Positions 14,776-22,258 of a stretch of 64,000 bases of DNA are shown in pieces. The stretch lies in the NCBI RefSeq assembly GCF_040605455.1, contig NZ_JBEXCV010000005.1:67116-131115 (forward strand), given 5' to 3'. Position 1 is the stretch's first letter. Every line of letters begins with the position of its first letter. The position numbers and the translations under genes are program-made. This DNA is from Embleya sp040605455 (GTDB lineage Bacteria; Actinomycetota; Actinomycetes; Streptomycetales; Streptomycetaceae). The notes below the pieces were generated by a model that was given only the letters and a program-made list of their open reading frames with translations, did no database searches and had not been told where the DNA came from.

Positions 14776-15438
14776 TCACCCGCCCGCCTCGCGTCGGGCG
14801 CCGCCCAGTTCGCCGTCCCAGCGTCGGTAGAGGGTGTGTGCGACGCCGAGCACGTCCAGCGCCTTGCCCGCGACGAAGTCGACCAGGCGCTGCACGTCCT
14901 GGGCGCCCGCGTAGAAGGCCGGGGACGCCGGCAGGATCACCGCGCCGGCGTCGTCGAGCCGGACCAGGTGGCGCAGCGTGGTGCCGGTGAGCGGGGTCTC
15001 GCGCGGCACCAGCACGAGCGGGCGGCGCTCCTTGAGGGTGACGTCGGCGGTGCGCTGGAGCAGGTCCTTGGACAGGCCGATCGCGATGCCCGCGACCGAC
15101 GCCGTGCTGGCCGGCACCACGACCATGCCCTTGGCCGGATACGACCCGCTCGCGGGTCCCGCGCCCAGATCGCCGGCCGCCCAGTAGCGGACCCGGTCCA
15201 GCGCGCCGGCGTCGAGCTTCGTCCACGCGGCGAGGTCGTCGCGCCAGTGCGCGTCGCGGAAGGCGATGCCGGTCTCGTCGAGCAGGGTCAACCGGGCGGC
15301 CCGACTGACCACCAGGTCCACCTGCTCGCCCGCGTCGAGCAGCCCGCGCAGCACCGCCGCGGCGTAGGGCGTGCCCGAAGCTCCCGATACGCCGACTATC
15401 CACGGGCGTCGTCCCGTACTGTCCCGCTCCTCGTCCAT
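14776..15438 (-). CDS. ubiX: UbiX-like flavin prenyltransferase (menaquinone route)
   Basis: A 220-residue flavoprotein of the UbiX/Pad1 family with the start motif VGVSGASGTPYAAAVLR, the conserved VVPASTASVAGIAIGLSKDL and LVLVPRETPL blocks. UbiX prenylates FMN to make the cofactor of UbiD-type decarboxylases. Its partner decarboxylase is present in this window (24485-25936), and mqnE and the UbiA-like prenyltransferase are close by, so it most likely serves the late menaquinone steps (the mqnM role). The ATG at 15438 has AGGAGG just upstream. Confidence 0.92.
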   Translation of the reverse strand: MDEERDSTGRRPWIVGVSGASGTPYAAAVLRGLLDAGEQVDLVVSRAARLTLLDETGIAFRDAHWRDDLAAWTKLDAGALDRVRYWAAGDLGAGPASGSYPAKGMVVVPASTASVAGIAIGLSKDLLQRTADVTLKERRPLVLVPRETPLTGTTLRHLVRLDDAGAVILPASPAFYAGAQDVQRLVDFVAGKALDVLGVAHTLYRRWDGELGGARREAGG

Positions 15439-15491
15439 GCCTCCTATTGTGGCTTCGTAGCGGTACTGCCTACCGCAGGGGAGGGGTGTGC

Positions 15492-16109
15492 ATGTCCCGC
15501 ATATCCGTGTCGGGAGTCCGCGACGCGGCCCTGGTCACCGCGGTGCTGATCGGCGCGGTCTGGGCCGTCCAGCTGATCAACTACACGACCGACGACTCGC
15601 TGCTCACCCACGGCGTGACGCCCCGACGGGCGAACGAACTGCCGGACATCCTCAGCGCGCCCTTCCTGCACTTCGGCACCGGTCACATCGTCGCCAACAC
15701 CTTCCCGCTGATGCTGCTCGGCTTCCTGGCCGCGCTGCGCGGAATCGCCCGTTTCCTCGCCGTGTTGCTCACGATCACCGTGATCGGCGGTCTCGGCGTG
15801 TGGCTGACCGCGCCGGCCGGATCGAACACGGCGGGCGCGAGCATCCTGGTCTTCGGGCTGTTCGGCTACCTGATCGTGCGCGGCTTCGCCGACCGCCGGG
15901 TGCTGGACGTACTGATCGGCTTCGCCATATTGGGCCTGTACGGAAGCTCGTTCGCGATGGGGGTCACCCCGCTCGCGGAGGGGGTGTCCTGGCAGGGTCA
16001 TCTGTTCGGGTTGATCGGCGGCGTATCGGCGGCGCTGGCCTTCCGCCGTCGACGCGACCGTCGACACGATGTGTCACACCTCTCGCCCACGGACCTGCCC
16101 ATCGGGTAG
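15492..16109 (+). CDS. Rhomboid-family intramembrane serine protease
   Basis: A 205-residue protein with six hydrophobic segments. It has the HFGTGHIVANT block of helix 2, a catalytic-serine region reading GASILVFG near residue 118 (GxS retained, the usual following Gly replaced by Ile) and the catalytic histidine in WQGHLFGLIGG of the last helix. Rhomboids cleave membrane proteins within the bilayer. The S/H pair is complete, so activity is plausible. The ATG at 15492 has GGGGAGGGG behind it. It is divergent from ubiX with 53 bp between them. Confidence 0.8.
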   Translation: MSRISVSGVRDAALVTAVLIGAVWAVQLINYTTDDSLLTHGVTPRRANELPDILSAPFLHFGTGHIVANTFPLMLLGFLAALRGIARFLAVLLTITVIGGLGVWLTAPAGSNTAGASILVFGLFGYLIVRGFADRRVLDVLIGFAILGLYGSSFAMGVTPLAEGVSWQGHLFGLIGGVSAALAFRRRRDRRHDVSHLSPTDLPIG

Positions 16110-16189
16110 CGCGGTGGACATCGCTGCATACGATGCGGGTAGGCATCCCTTCGCGTGCCTTCGTCTGTTCTTCGACCGGGAGTTCTCCT

Positions 16190-17152
16190 GTGCGTTCGCT
16201 CCGGATATCCGCCGCGGCCCTGACCGTACCGTTGGCCCTGCTCGCCGCCGGCTGCGGCGAGTCCTCTTCGGGCGACCCGTTCAAGCCCGCGGCCGCCGGT
16301 GGCGACGCGCTCGACCGCAAGGGCCCCTCGAACGAGGCGCTGACCGTCGAAGCGCTGTCCAAGCAGGCCGAGACCGGCTTCAAGGAACTCACCAACCTGC
16401 ACATCGAGGGCACCGGAAAGATCTACGACCTCCCGCTCGGCGTGGACATCCGGATCGGCACCGCCGAGCAGGCCGAGGGCAGGATCACCCTCCAGGACAA
16501 GGCCCTGGACCTGATCGCGGTCGACAAGACCATGTACGTCAAGATCGCGCCCGGCACCGTCCAGACCGTCCTGGATCTGGGCAAGCGGGCCGAGGCGGCG
16601 TCCTCGTCCGGCGTGCCCGAGTCGGCCGAGGACAAGGCGCTGGGCGAGCAGTTCACCAAGATGTTCGCCGAGGGCGCCAAGCTCGTCGAGGGCAAGTACA
16701 TCAAGTTCGGCGGCGCGGAGACCGGCAAGCTCGGCCAAGACCTGCTCAAGGGCGGCAAGCCGTCGCTGGAGGGGCTGTTCGGTTCGGGCTCGGATTCGGA
16801 TCTTGACTCGGGTGACTCCACGGACTCGACCGACAAGCCGCAGATGACCAAGGGCCCGACCACGGAGATCAACGGGACCAAGGTGATCCCGCTGATCTCC
16901 AAGGACGAGGACGGCACGACCGCCACGATCTACGTCGCGGCCAACGGCAAGCCCTTCCCGATCCGGGTCACCGCCGACGACAAGAGCGACGGCACCAACG
17001 AGATCACCCTCGACCTCAAGTACTCCAAGCTCCCCGGCGGCGTCTCCCCCAAGGCCCCGGCCCCCGGCGACACGGTCGACCTCAACGGTCTCCTGAAGTC
17101 CTTCGGCGGCGGCGGCTTGGAGGGTCTGTTCGGGGAGGACAAGACGGCCTGA
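16190..17152 (+). CDS. LppX/LprAFG-type lipoprotein
   Basis: A 320-residue lipoprotein: short positive n-region, hydrophobic core and LAAGC lipobox with Cys22. The mature part matches the LppX_LprAFG pattern (EALTVEALSKQAETGFKEL at the start, then alternating strands such as DLIAVDKTMYVKI). Members in mycobacteria form an open half-barrel that carries lipids across the periplasm. A Ser/Asp-rich insertion (about residues 200-220, repeated DSD/GDS) interrupts the fold. GTG at 16190 is chosen because GGGAG precedes it and it gives a compact signal peptide, whereas an ATG 57 bp upstream would add a long extension. Confidence 0.8.
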   Translation: MRSLRISAAALTVPLALLAAGCGESSSGDPFKPAAAGGDALDRKGPSNEALTVEALSKQAETGFKELTNLHIEGTGKIYDLPLGVDIRIGTAEQAEGRITLQDKALDLIAVDKTMYVKIAPGTVQTVLDLGKRAEAASSSGVPESAEDKALGEQFTKMFAEGAKLVEGKYIKFGGAETGKLGQDLLKGGKPSLEGLFGSGSDSDLDSGDSTDSTDKPQMTKGPTTEINGTKVIPLISKDEDGTTATIYVAANGKPFPIRVTADDKSDGTNEITLDLKYSKLPGGVSPKAPAPGDTVDLNGLLKSFGGGGLEGLFGEDKTA

Positions 17153-17231
17153 GTGGGCGTTTCGCGTTCGACGCGAACCCCCGGGACGCCCGACACCTCG
17201 GTCGGCCGGCCGAGGGCCGGCCGCCGCCCCC

Positions 17232-19007
17232 TCAGCGCGCGCCCCGCACCAACCTCCCCGGCCGCGCGCCCGTGTCCGCTCCGTCCCGCCTCGTCACCTG
17301 GCCCGCCACGATCGTGGCCACATAGCCCGTTGCCGCCTGGAGCATGCGGCCGCCGCCGGCCGGGAGGTCGTGGACCATCCTCGGGCGGTGCAGCGTGAGG
17401 GCGTCCGGGTCGATCACGTTGAGGTCGGCGCGCTTGCCCTCGGCCACCACGCCGCGGTCGGACAGGCCGTAGAGCGCGGCCGTGTCCATCGTCTGCTTGC
17501 GGACCAGAAACTCCAGCGGCAGGCGCTCGCCGCGGGTGCGGTCCCGGGCCCAGTGGGTGAGCAGGAAGGTCGGCTGCGAGGCGTCGCAGATCATCGAACA
17601 GTGCGCGCCGCCATCGGCCAGGCCGAACACGCTCGCCGGGTGGGTGAGCATCTCCCGGATCGCCTCGTGGTCGCCGTCCGAGTAGTTGAACATCGGGACC
17701 ATCAGCGTGGTCCGCGCGTCGTCCGCCAGTTGCAGGTCGTACAGCGTCGACAGCGGCTCCTCGCCGCGTGCCCGCGCGATGGCGGTCACCGTGCGGTCCG
17801 GCATCGGCTCGTAGTCCGGGACCGCGTCCATCGGGTACATCCGGTCCAGCATGAACTGCATCGCCAGGTTGACCGAGTCGCCCGGGATGTTCGGGTCGCT
17901 GGGCAGGTCCGCCTCGGCCAGGATCGCCGCCTTGACCTCGGGCCGGGCCAACTCGGCGGCGAACGCCGCGTCGTCCAGTTCGCCCGCCACACGCCGGTCG
18001 TCGATCGCCCGGAACGTCGGTCGTTTGCTGAACGCGTTGCGGGTGCCGAACCCGGTCAGCATGCCGAACGGGCGCCCGGCGATCTGCGGATGCAGTTGCG
18101 CGCCCGCCTCGTTCGCGGCCTGCGACTCGGCCATCAGTTCGCGCCACAGCTCGGGCGCGGCGTTGACCTGGAGCAGCGCGAACGACACCGGCATGCCGAT
18201 CTCGGCGGCCAGTCGGCGCATCCAGGCCACCTCGGAGGCGGGCTTGACGATGTCCTCGCCGGACGAGCCGGTCGGGGCCAGTTCGAACACGGCCCGCCCG
18301 CCCGCGGCCATCGCCCGGCCCAGGCCGAAGAGTTCGTCCTCCGTGGCGAAGGTGCCGGGCACCGGCTCGCCGCCCATCGCCTTGTGAGCGACGGTGCGCG
18401 ACGTGGAGAAGCCCAGCGCGCCGGCCTCGATCGCCTCCTTGACGATCACCGCCATCGCCTCGATGTCCTCGGCCGTGGCCGGTTCGTTGCGCGCGCCGCG
18501 GTCGCCCATCGCATAGGCCCGAACCGCGCCGTGGGCGACCTGGACGCCGATGTCGACGGCGAAGGTGCGCCGCTCCAGCACGTCCAGGTACTCCGGGAAG
18601 GTCTCCCAACCCCACGTCATGCCCTCGGCCAGGGCCGTTCCGGGGATGTCCTCGACGCCCTCCATCAACCGGATCAGCCAGTCCTCCCGGCCCGGCCGGA
18701 CCGGAGCGAAGCCGACCCCGCAGTTTCCGGAGACCACCGTGGTCACGCCGTGCGACGTGGACGGGTCGAGTACCTCGTCCCAGGTGGCCTGACCGTCGTA
18801 GTGGGTGTGGATGTCCACGAAGCCCGGCGTGACCAGGCGACCCGCCGCGTCGATCGTCTCGGCGGCGTCGCCCTCCAGCGCCGGGTCCGGGCCGTCGTGC
18901 CGGCGCACCGCGACGATCAGGCCGTCCCGGACCCCGATGTCGCCGACGAACCGATCCGCGCCGGTGCCGTCCACGATCGTGGCGTTGGTGATCTTGAGGT
19001 CGTACAT
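17232..19007 (-). CDS. N-acyl-D-amino-acid deacylase-like amidohydrolase
   Basis: A 591-residue amidohydrolase of the D-aminoacylase/dihydroorotase-like group. The metal ligands HTHYD lie in FVDIHTHYDGQATWD near residue 66, the central GNCGVGFAP motif is present, and the C-terminal composite domain returns with ADLNVIDPDAL. Such enzymes hydrolyse N-acyl-D-amino acids to D-amino acids, though many members of this size act on other cyclic or amide substrates. The ATG at 19007 has GGGGAGG upstream. The divergent IclR gene and the palindrome between them indicate substrate-responsive control. Confidence 0.85.
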   Translation of the reverse strand: MYDLKITNATIVDGTGADRFVGDIGVRDGLIVAVRRHDGPDPALEGDAAETIDAAGRLVTPGFVDIHTHYDGQATWDEVLDPSTSHGVTTVVSGNCGVGFAPVRPGREDWLIRLMEGVEDIPGTALAEGMTWGWETFPEYLDVLERRTFAVDIGVQVAHGAVRAYAMGDRGARNEPATAEDIEAMAVIVKEAIEAGALGFSTSRTVAHKAMGGEPVPGTFATEDELFGLGRAMAAGGRAVFELAPTGSSGEDIVKPASEVAWMRRLAAEIGMPVSFALLQVNAAPELWRELMAESQAANEAGAQLHPQIAGRPFGMLTGFGTRNAFSKRPTFRAIDDRRVAGELDDAAFAAELARPEVKAAILAEADLPSDPNIPGDSVNLAMQFMLDRMYPMDAVPDYEPMPDRTVTAIARARGEEPLSTLYDLQLADDARTTLMVPMFNYSDGDHEAIREMLTHPASVFGLADGGAHCSMICDASQPTFLLTHWARDRTRGERLPLEFLVRKQTMDTAALYGLSDRGVVAEGKRADLNVIDPDALTLHRPRMVHDLPAGGGRMLQAATGYVATIVAGQVTRRDGADTGARPGRLVRGAR

Positions 19008-19047
19008 ATGAGCCTCCCCGGTAACGTGGGGCAGACCGTACGGCTGC

Positions 19048-19077
19048 GCATTGTGCGAGTCAATATGCGCACTATGC
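19048..19077. promoter_or_regulatory. Inverted repeat between the amidohydrolase and IclR genes
   Basis: GCATTGTGCG (19048-19057) and CGCACTATGC (19068-19077) are inverted copies with one mismatch and a 10-bp spacer, centred between the two divergent starts. The geometry fits an IclR-type operator. Confidence 0.55.
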
Positions 19078-19102
19078 AAAAAGATCCAGTAGGGTGGCGA
19101 CC

Positions 19103-20005
19103 ATGGCCCCACGACCGTCACCGCAGACCGACCGACTCGTCTCCCTGATCGACGCGATCGCCGAACGGCCGGCGGAGGGGCTGACCTTGTCCGAGATCGC
19201 CCGGCATCTCGCGGTGACCCCCGCCACGTGCCATCCGATGCTGGCGAGCCTGACCTCGCTGGGTTGGTTGATCCGCCATCCCACCCGGCGCACCTACCGA
19301 CTCGGCCCGGCGCTGGTGGCGGTCGGCCGAGCGGCCGCGCGCGGGCTCGGCGTGCTCGACGTCGCGCGCCCGATCATGGCCCGGTTGCGCGACGACACCG
19401 GGCTGTCCTGCTTCGCGATGACGCCCGGCGAGCACCACGTCGCGATCGCCGAGGTGGTCCGCGCGCCGGGGCCCGAACTGCATCGGCTACGCGTCGGCGC
19501 GCAGGCACCGATCACCCCGCCGCTGGGCATCGGCTACGTGCCCTGGGCAGACGAGCAGACGGTCCGCCGCTGGCTCGACGAGGCGCACGAACCGGCCGCG
19601 CGCGGCCGGATGGCGCGCGCGATCGACAACGCGCGGCGCCGGGGCTTCGCGATCGAGCTGGTCACCGACGTGGAGACCCGACTGGGCGAGACTCTCGGCG
19701 AGTTGGACGAGCACTTGGAGGGACTGGACACGCTGGGCGCGGGCGCGTCGGCGGCCCGGCTGCGCACGCTGCTGGAGGAGATCGCGGCCGAGATCGGTGG
19801 CTCCGACGGCGGACAGATCGACGAGTTGGAATCGGACCGGGACTATCGGGTGGGCGCGATCAGCGCCCCGGTGCACGATCGCGACGGCGACCTGGTGCTG
19901 ATCCTGAGCCTGCGTGGCTTCGCACCGCGAACCGACGGCCGGACGCTGGAGAAGACCGGCCGGCTGCTCGCCGAGGCGGCGGCGGAGGTGGCGGCGGCGA
20001 TCTGA
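19103..20005 (+). CDS. IclR-family transcriptional regulator
   Basis: A 300-residue protein with an N-terminal winged helix (residues 8-65: LVSLIDAIAERPAEGLTLSE, then HLAVTPATCHPMLASLTSLG) and a GAF-like IclR effector domain. The family usually senses small catabolites such as aromatic or amino acids. It is divergently arranged with the D-aminoacylase-like gene (95 bp apart) and most likely controls it. The ATG at 19103 follows GGGTGG. A GTG 9 bp earlier is in frame but lacks spacing. Imperfect copies of CCGGACGCCG follow its stop codon. Confidence 0.88.
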   Translation: MAPRPSPQTDRLVSLIDAIAERPAEGLTLSEIARHLAVTPATCHPMLASLTSLGWLIRHPTRRTYRLGPALVAVGRAAARGLGVLDVARPIMARLRDDTGLSCFAMTPGEHHVAIAEVVRAPGPELHRLRVGAQAPITPPLGIGYVPWADEQTVRRWLDEAHEPAARGRMARAIDNARRRGFAIELVTDVETRLGETLGELDEHLEGLDTLGAGASAARLRTLLEEIAAEIGGSDGGQIDELESDRDYRVGAISAPVHDRDGDLVLILSLRGFAPRTDGRTLEKTGRLLAEAAAEVAAAI

Positions 20006-20072
20006 GCGCCGGACGCCGAGCAGCCCGAGCGACCGGACGCCGGGCACACGGAAACCGGTCCGCGCATACGAA

Positions 20073-20107
20073 AGCCGGCCGGGTCGCGGAATGCGACCCG
20101 GCCGGCT
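20073..20107. terminator. Perfect 15-bp hairpin between convergent genes
   Basis: AGCCGGCCGGGTCGC (20073-20087) pairs perfectly with GCGACCCGGCCGGCT (20093-20107) around a 5-nt loop. It lies between the IclR gene and the leftward gene ending at 20139 and can terminate both. Confidence 0.85.
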
Positions 20108-20138
20108 GTGCGGCCGAAGCCCGACCCGAAAGCCCGGC

Positions 20139-20573
20139 TCAGTCCTTGTCCTTCGCGCGCCCCTCCGGGTTGTCCTGATCGGGGCTGCGCAGGTCGTCCT
20201 CGCGGTGCTTGAGGTCCTCTTCCCAGCGCTTGAGCATCTCGTCCTCGTCGTTGCCCGACGTGGGAACGTCGCTCGGCTTGCGGTCATCCTTGGACAGGGA
20301 GGCCAGGAACTCCGGATTGTCGTCCGGAGCGAGCTGCCGGCCCTGACCGCGACCGCCGAACCCGAAGGCGCCACCGCCGCCGGCGACCTGCGAACTCTTC
20401 TCCCGCCCGGCGATCAACCAGCCGATCGCGCCGAAGAGGGGGAACAGCAGAATGAGGAAGACCCAGGCCAGCTTGGGCAGCCCTCTAACCTTGCGCTCGT
20501 CCGTGGTGAGGCAGTCGATGAACGCGTAGATGTCCAGCGCCAAGGGCACCAGAATCATCAGGACCCTGAGCAT
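20139..20573 (-). CDS. PLDc_N-domain small membrane protein
   Basis: A 144-residue protein. Residues 1-62 form a PLDc_N domain: two hydrophobic helices around a conserved loop with FIDCLTTDE and GLPKLAWVFLILLFPLFGAI, then GWLIAGRE. The C-terminal half is hydrophilic and acidic and rich in Gly, Asp and Lys. PLDc_N alone is widespread in actinobacteria as a small membrane protein and carries no catalytic phospholipase motif, so it is not an enzyme. The ATG at 20573 has GAGGAG 9 nt upstream. Its neighbour to the left is the twin DUF4139 pair, transcribed in the opposite order after a 72-bp gap. Confidence 0.85.
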   Translation of the reverse strand: MLRVLMILVPLALDIYAFIDCLTTDERKVRGLPKLAWVFLILLFPLFGAIGWLIAGREKSSQVAGGGGAFGFGGRGQGRQLAPDDNPEFLASLSKDDRKPSDVPTSGNDEDEMLKRWEEDLKHREDDLRSPDQDNPEGRAKDKD

Positions 20574-20651
20574 GTGATGGACTCCTCGACAGGCAGTACG
20601 TGGTCTTCGCCCATCCAGCGTAGACGGTCGGCTCCATGAACACCGGATCGC

Positions 20652-22256
20652 TCACAGTCCGGTGACCTTGCCCGATGCGTGCAGTTCGTACACCAGCGTG
20701 ATCCGCCGCCGCTCGCCCGCGGTCAATCGCACGTCGTAACGCACGATTCCGTGGTCGTCGACCGCGTCCGGCGCCGGTTCCGACAGGTCGCGGCGGACCT
20801 TGACCTCGACCGCCGACACCTCGGATACCGGCACCCGCTCGCGCAGCACGACCGTGCCGGGCGACTCGGCCCCCGGCGCGGCGACGTGCGAGAGGAAGAC
20901 GGTCACCGTACGGGTGAGCACCGTGCGCCCGGTGAGCGAGGCCGTCGTGCGCGACTCGGTGACCTCGCGCACCACCCGGAAGTCGTCCTCGCTACCGAAC
21001 GGCAGCCGGACCTCTTCGCCCGGCGCGGCGAAGTCGAGTTGCCCGCGCCCGGCGTACCCGCTGCCGCGGACCAGTTCCACCGGGCCCGCGAGCAGCGCGT
21101 GTCCGGCGTCGTTGGCGAACCGCACGACCTGACTCACATACTGTGACAGTTCGGGCGAACAGGCCGCCTCCGGCTCGCACTTCGCGGTGAACGTGGTCAA
21201 CCGGACCCGATGCGGCCGGCCGTCGGAGGGCACCTGCACCGGGGCCGGCGCGGCCAGCACCCGGACCTCGCCGCCGTCGTCCACACCGGGCAACTCGGCA
21301 GAGCCGCCCGCGACCCGGCCGACCGCGGCGATGTCCTCCTCGCGCAGGTCCACCTCGACCTGCTTCTTCTCCACCAGGGTGCGCTCGCGCAGGGTGAGCC
21401 GGTCCTCGACCAGGCTCGGCGGCCGCGCGGCCAGGGTCGGGCGCGCGGTGGACAGGGACAGCGTCACGCCGGACCAGTCCTCGCCGGTGCGCTGCCACAC
21501 CACCGCGTCGCATTCGAGCTCGATCGACCGGCGATCCGGCGCCAGTGCGGCGCGGTAGGCGGGCCGCCACAGCGCGCACGGCACCAGGTGCACCACGCGC
21601 AGTTCGGCAGAACCGGTCTGCTCGGCCTCGATCACCACCTCGACGGCGGCGGTCAGCTCGGTCGGCTCCTGCTCGGCCACGCTCAGCGCCGCCTGCGCGT
21701 CGCGCAACCGGGTACGGAGCGTGGCCTGCTCGTCGGCCAGGGTGTGCAGCTCGGTGTACCGCTGCTCGGCCTCGGCCGACAGCCGGTCCGACTCGGCGGC
21801 CCAGCGCTCGGGCTCGGTCGTGCCGAAGCCGGTCTGCTCGGCGATGTCGCGCCGCAGCTCGGCCCGGCCCTGGGCGACCAGGGCCAGCCCGGTGCGCAGG
21901 CGCCGCTCGCGCCGGGACAGCACGGTGCCGCGCTCGCCCAACTCGTGTACGAGCCGGCGCAGTTCGGACGCGTCCGGCCCGGGGCCCGTCGCGGGCCTGG
22001 GCGTGTACACCCGCACCACACGCGCGTCGATCGCGGTCGCGGTGCCGTCGTCGGCGACCACCTCGGCGCGCAGCGACCGGTCCACCGCGAGCGGGGTCAC
22101 CGGGCCGACCAGCACGCGCTGTACGCCCCGGCTCAATTCGATCCGGCCGGACCGGGTCACCTGGGCCCGGTCCTCCAGACACGTCACCGCCGTGATCGGC
22201 AGCGGCTCCGGCTTGGGTTCGGCCGGAGTGCTCTGTTCCAGCATCGGCTGAGTCAC
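20652..22256 (-). CDS. DUF4139-domain protein (downstream twin)
   Basis: A 534-residue soluble protein of the MuiA-like group. It has an N-terminal DUF4140-type region (residues 15-110), a central coiled coil (about residues 110-200, Glu/Arg/Leu-rich heptads) and a C-terminal DUF4139 beta-rich domain with WQRTGEDWSGVTLSLSTARP as the signature. No signal peptide or membrane segment is seen. The function of the family is unknown. GTG at 22256 is used because AGGAGG lies 8 nt upstream. It starts 2 bp beyond the stop of its paralogue, so the two proteins should be made together. Confidence 0.8.
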   Translation of the reverse strand: MTQPMLEQSTPAEPKPEPLPITAVTCLEDRAQVTRSGRIELSRGVQRVLVGPVTPLAVDRSLRAEVVADDGTATAIDARVVRVYTPRPATGPGPDASELRRLVHELGERGTVLSRRERRLRTGLALVAQGRAELRRDIAEQTGFGTTEPERWAAESDRLSAEAEQRYTELHTLADEQATLRTRLRDAQAALSVAEQEPTELTAAVEVVIEAEQTGSAELRVVHLVPCALWRPAYRAALAPDRRSIELECDAVVWQRTGEDWSGVTLSLSTARPTLAARPPSLVEDRLTLRERTLVEKKQVEVDLREEDIAAVGRVAGGSAELPGVDDGGEVRVLAAPAPVQVPSDGRPHRVRLTTFTAKCEPEAACSPELSQYVSQVVRFANDAGHALLAGPVELVRGSGYAGRGQLDFAAPGEEVRLPFGSEDDFRVVREVTESRTTASLTGRTVLTRTVTVFLSHVAAPGAESPGTVVLRERVPVSEVSAVEVKVRRDLSEPAPDAVDDHGIVRYDVRLTAGERRRITLVYELHASGKVTGL

Positions 22257-22258
22257 CG

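Noticed and set aside
17203..17223. GGCCGG-rich palindrome between convergent genes
   Set aside because: Likely a weak terminator at most. The sequence is so GC-rich that the symmetry is close to what chance would give.
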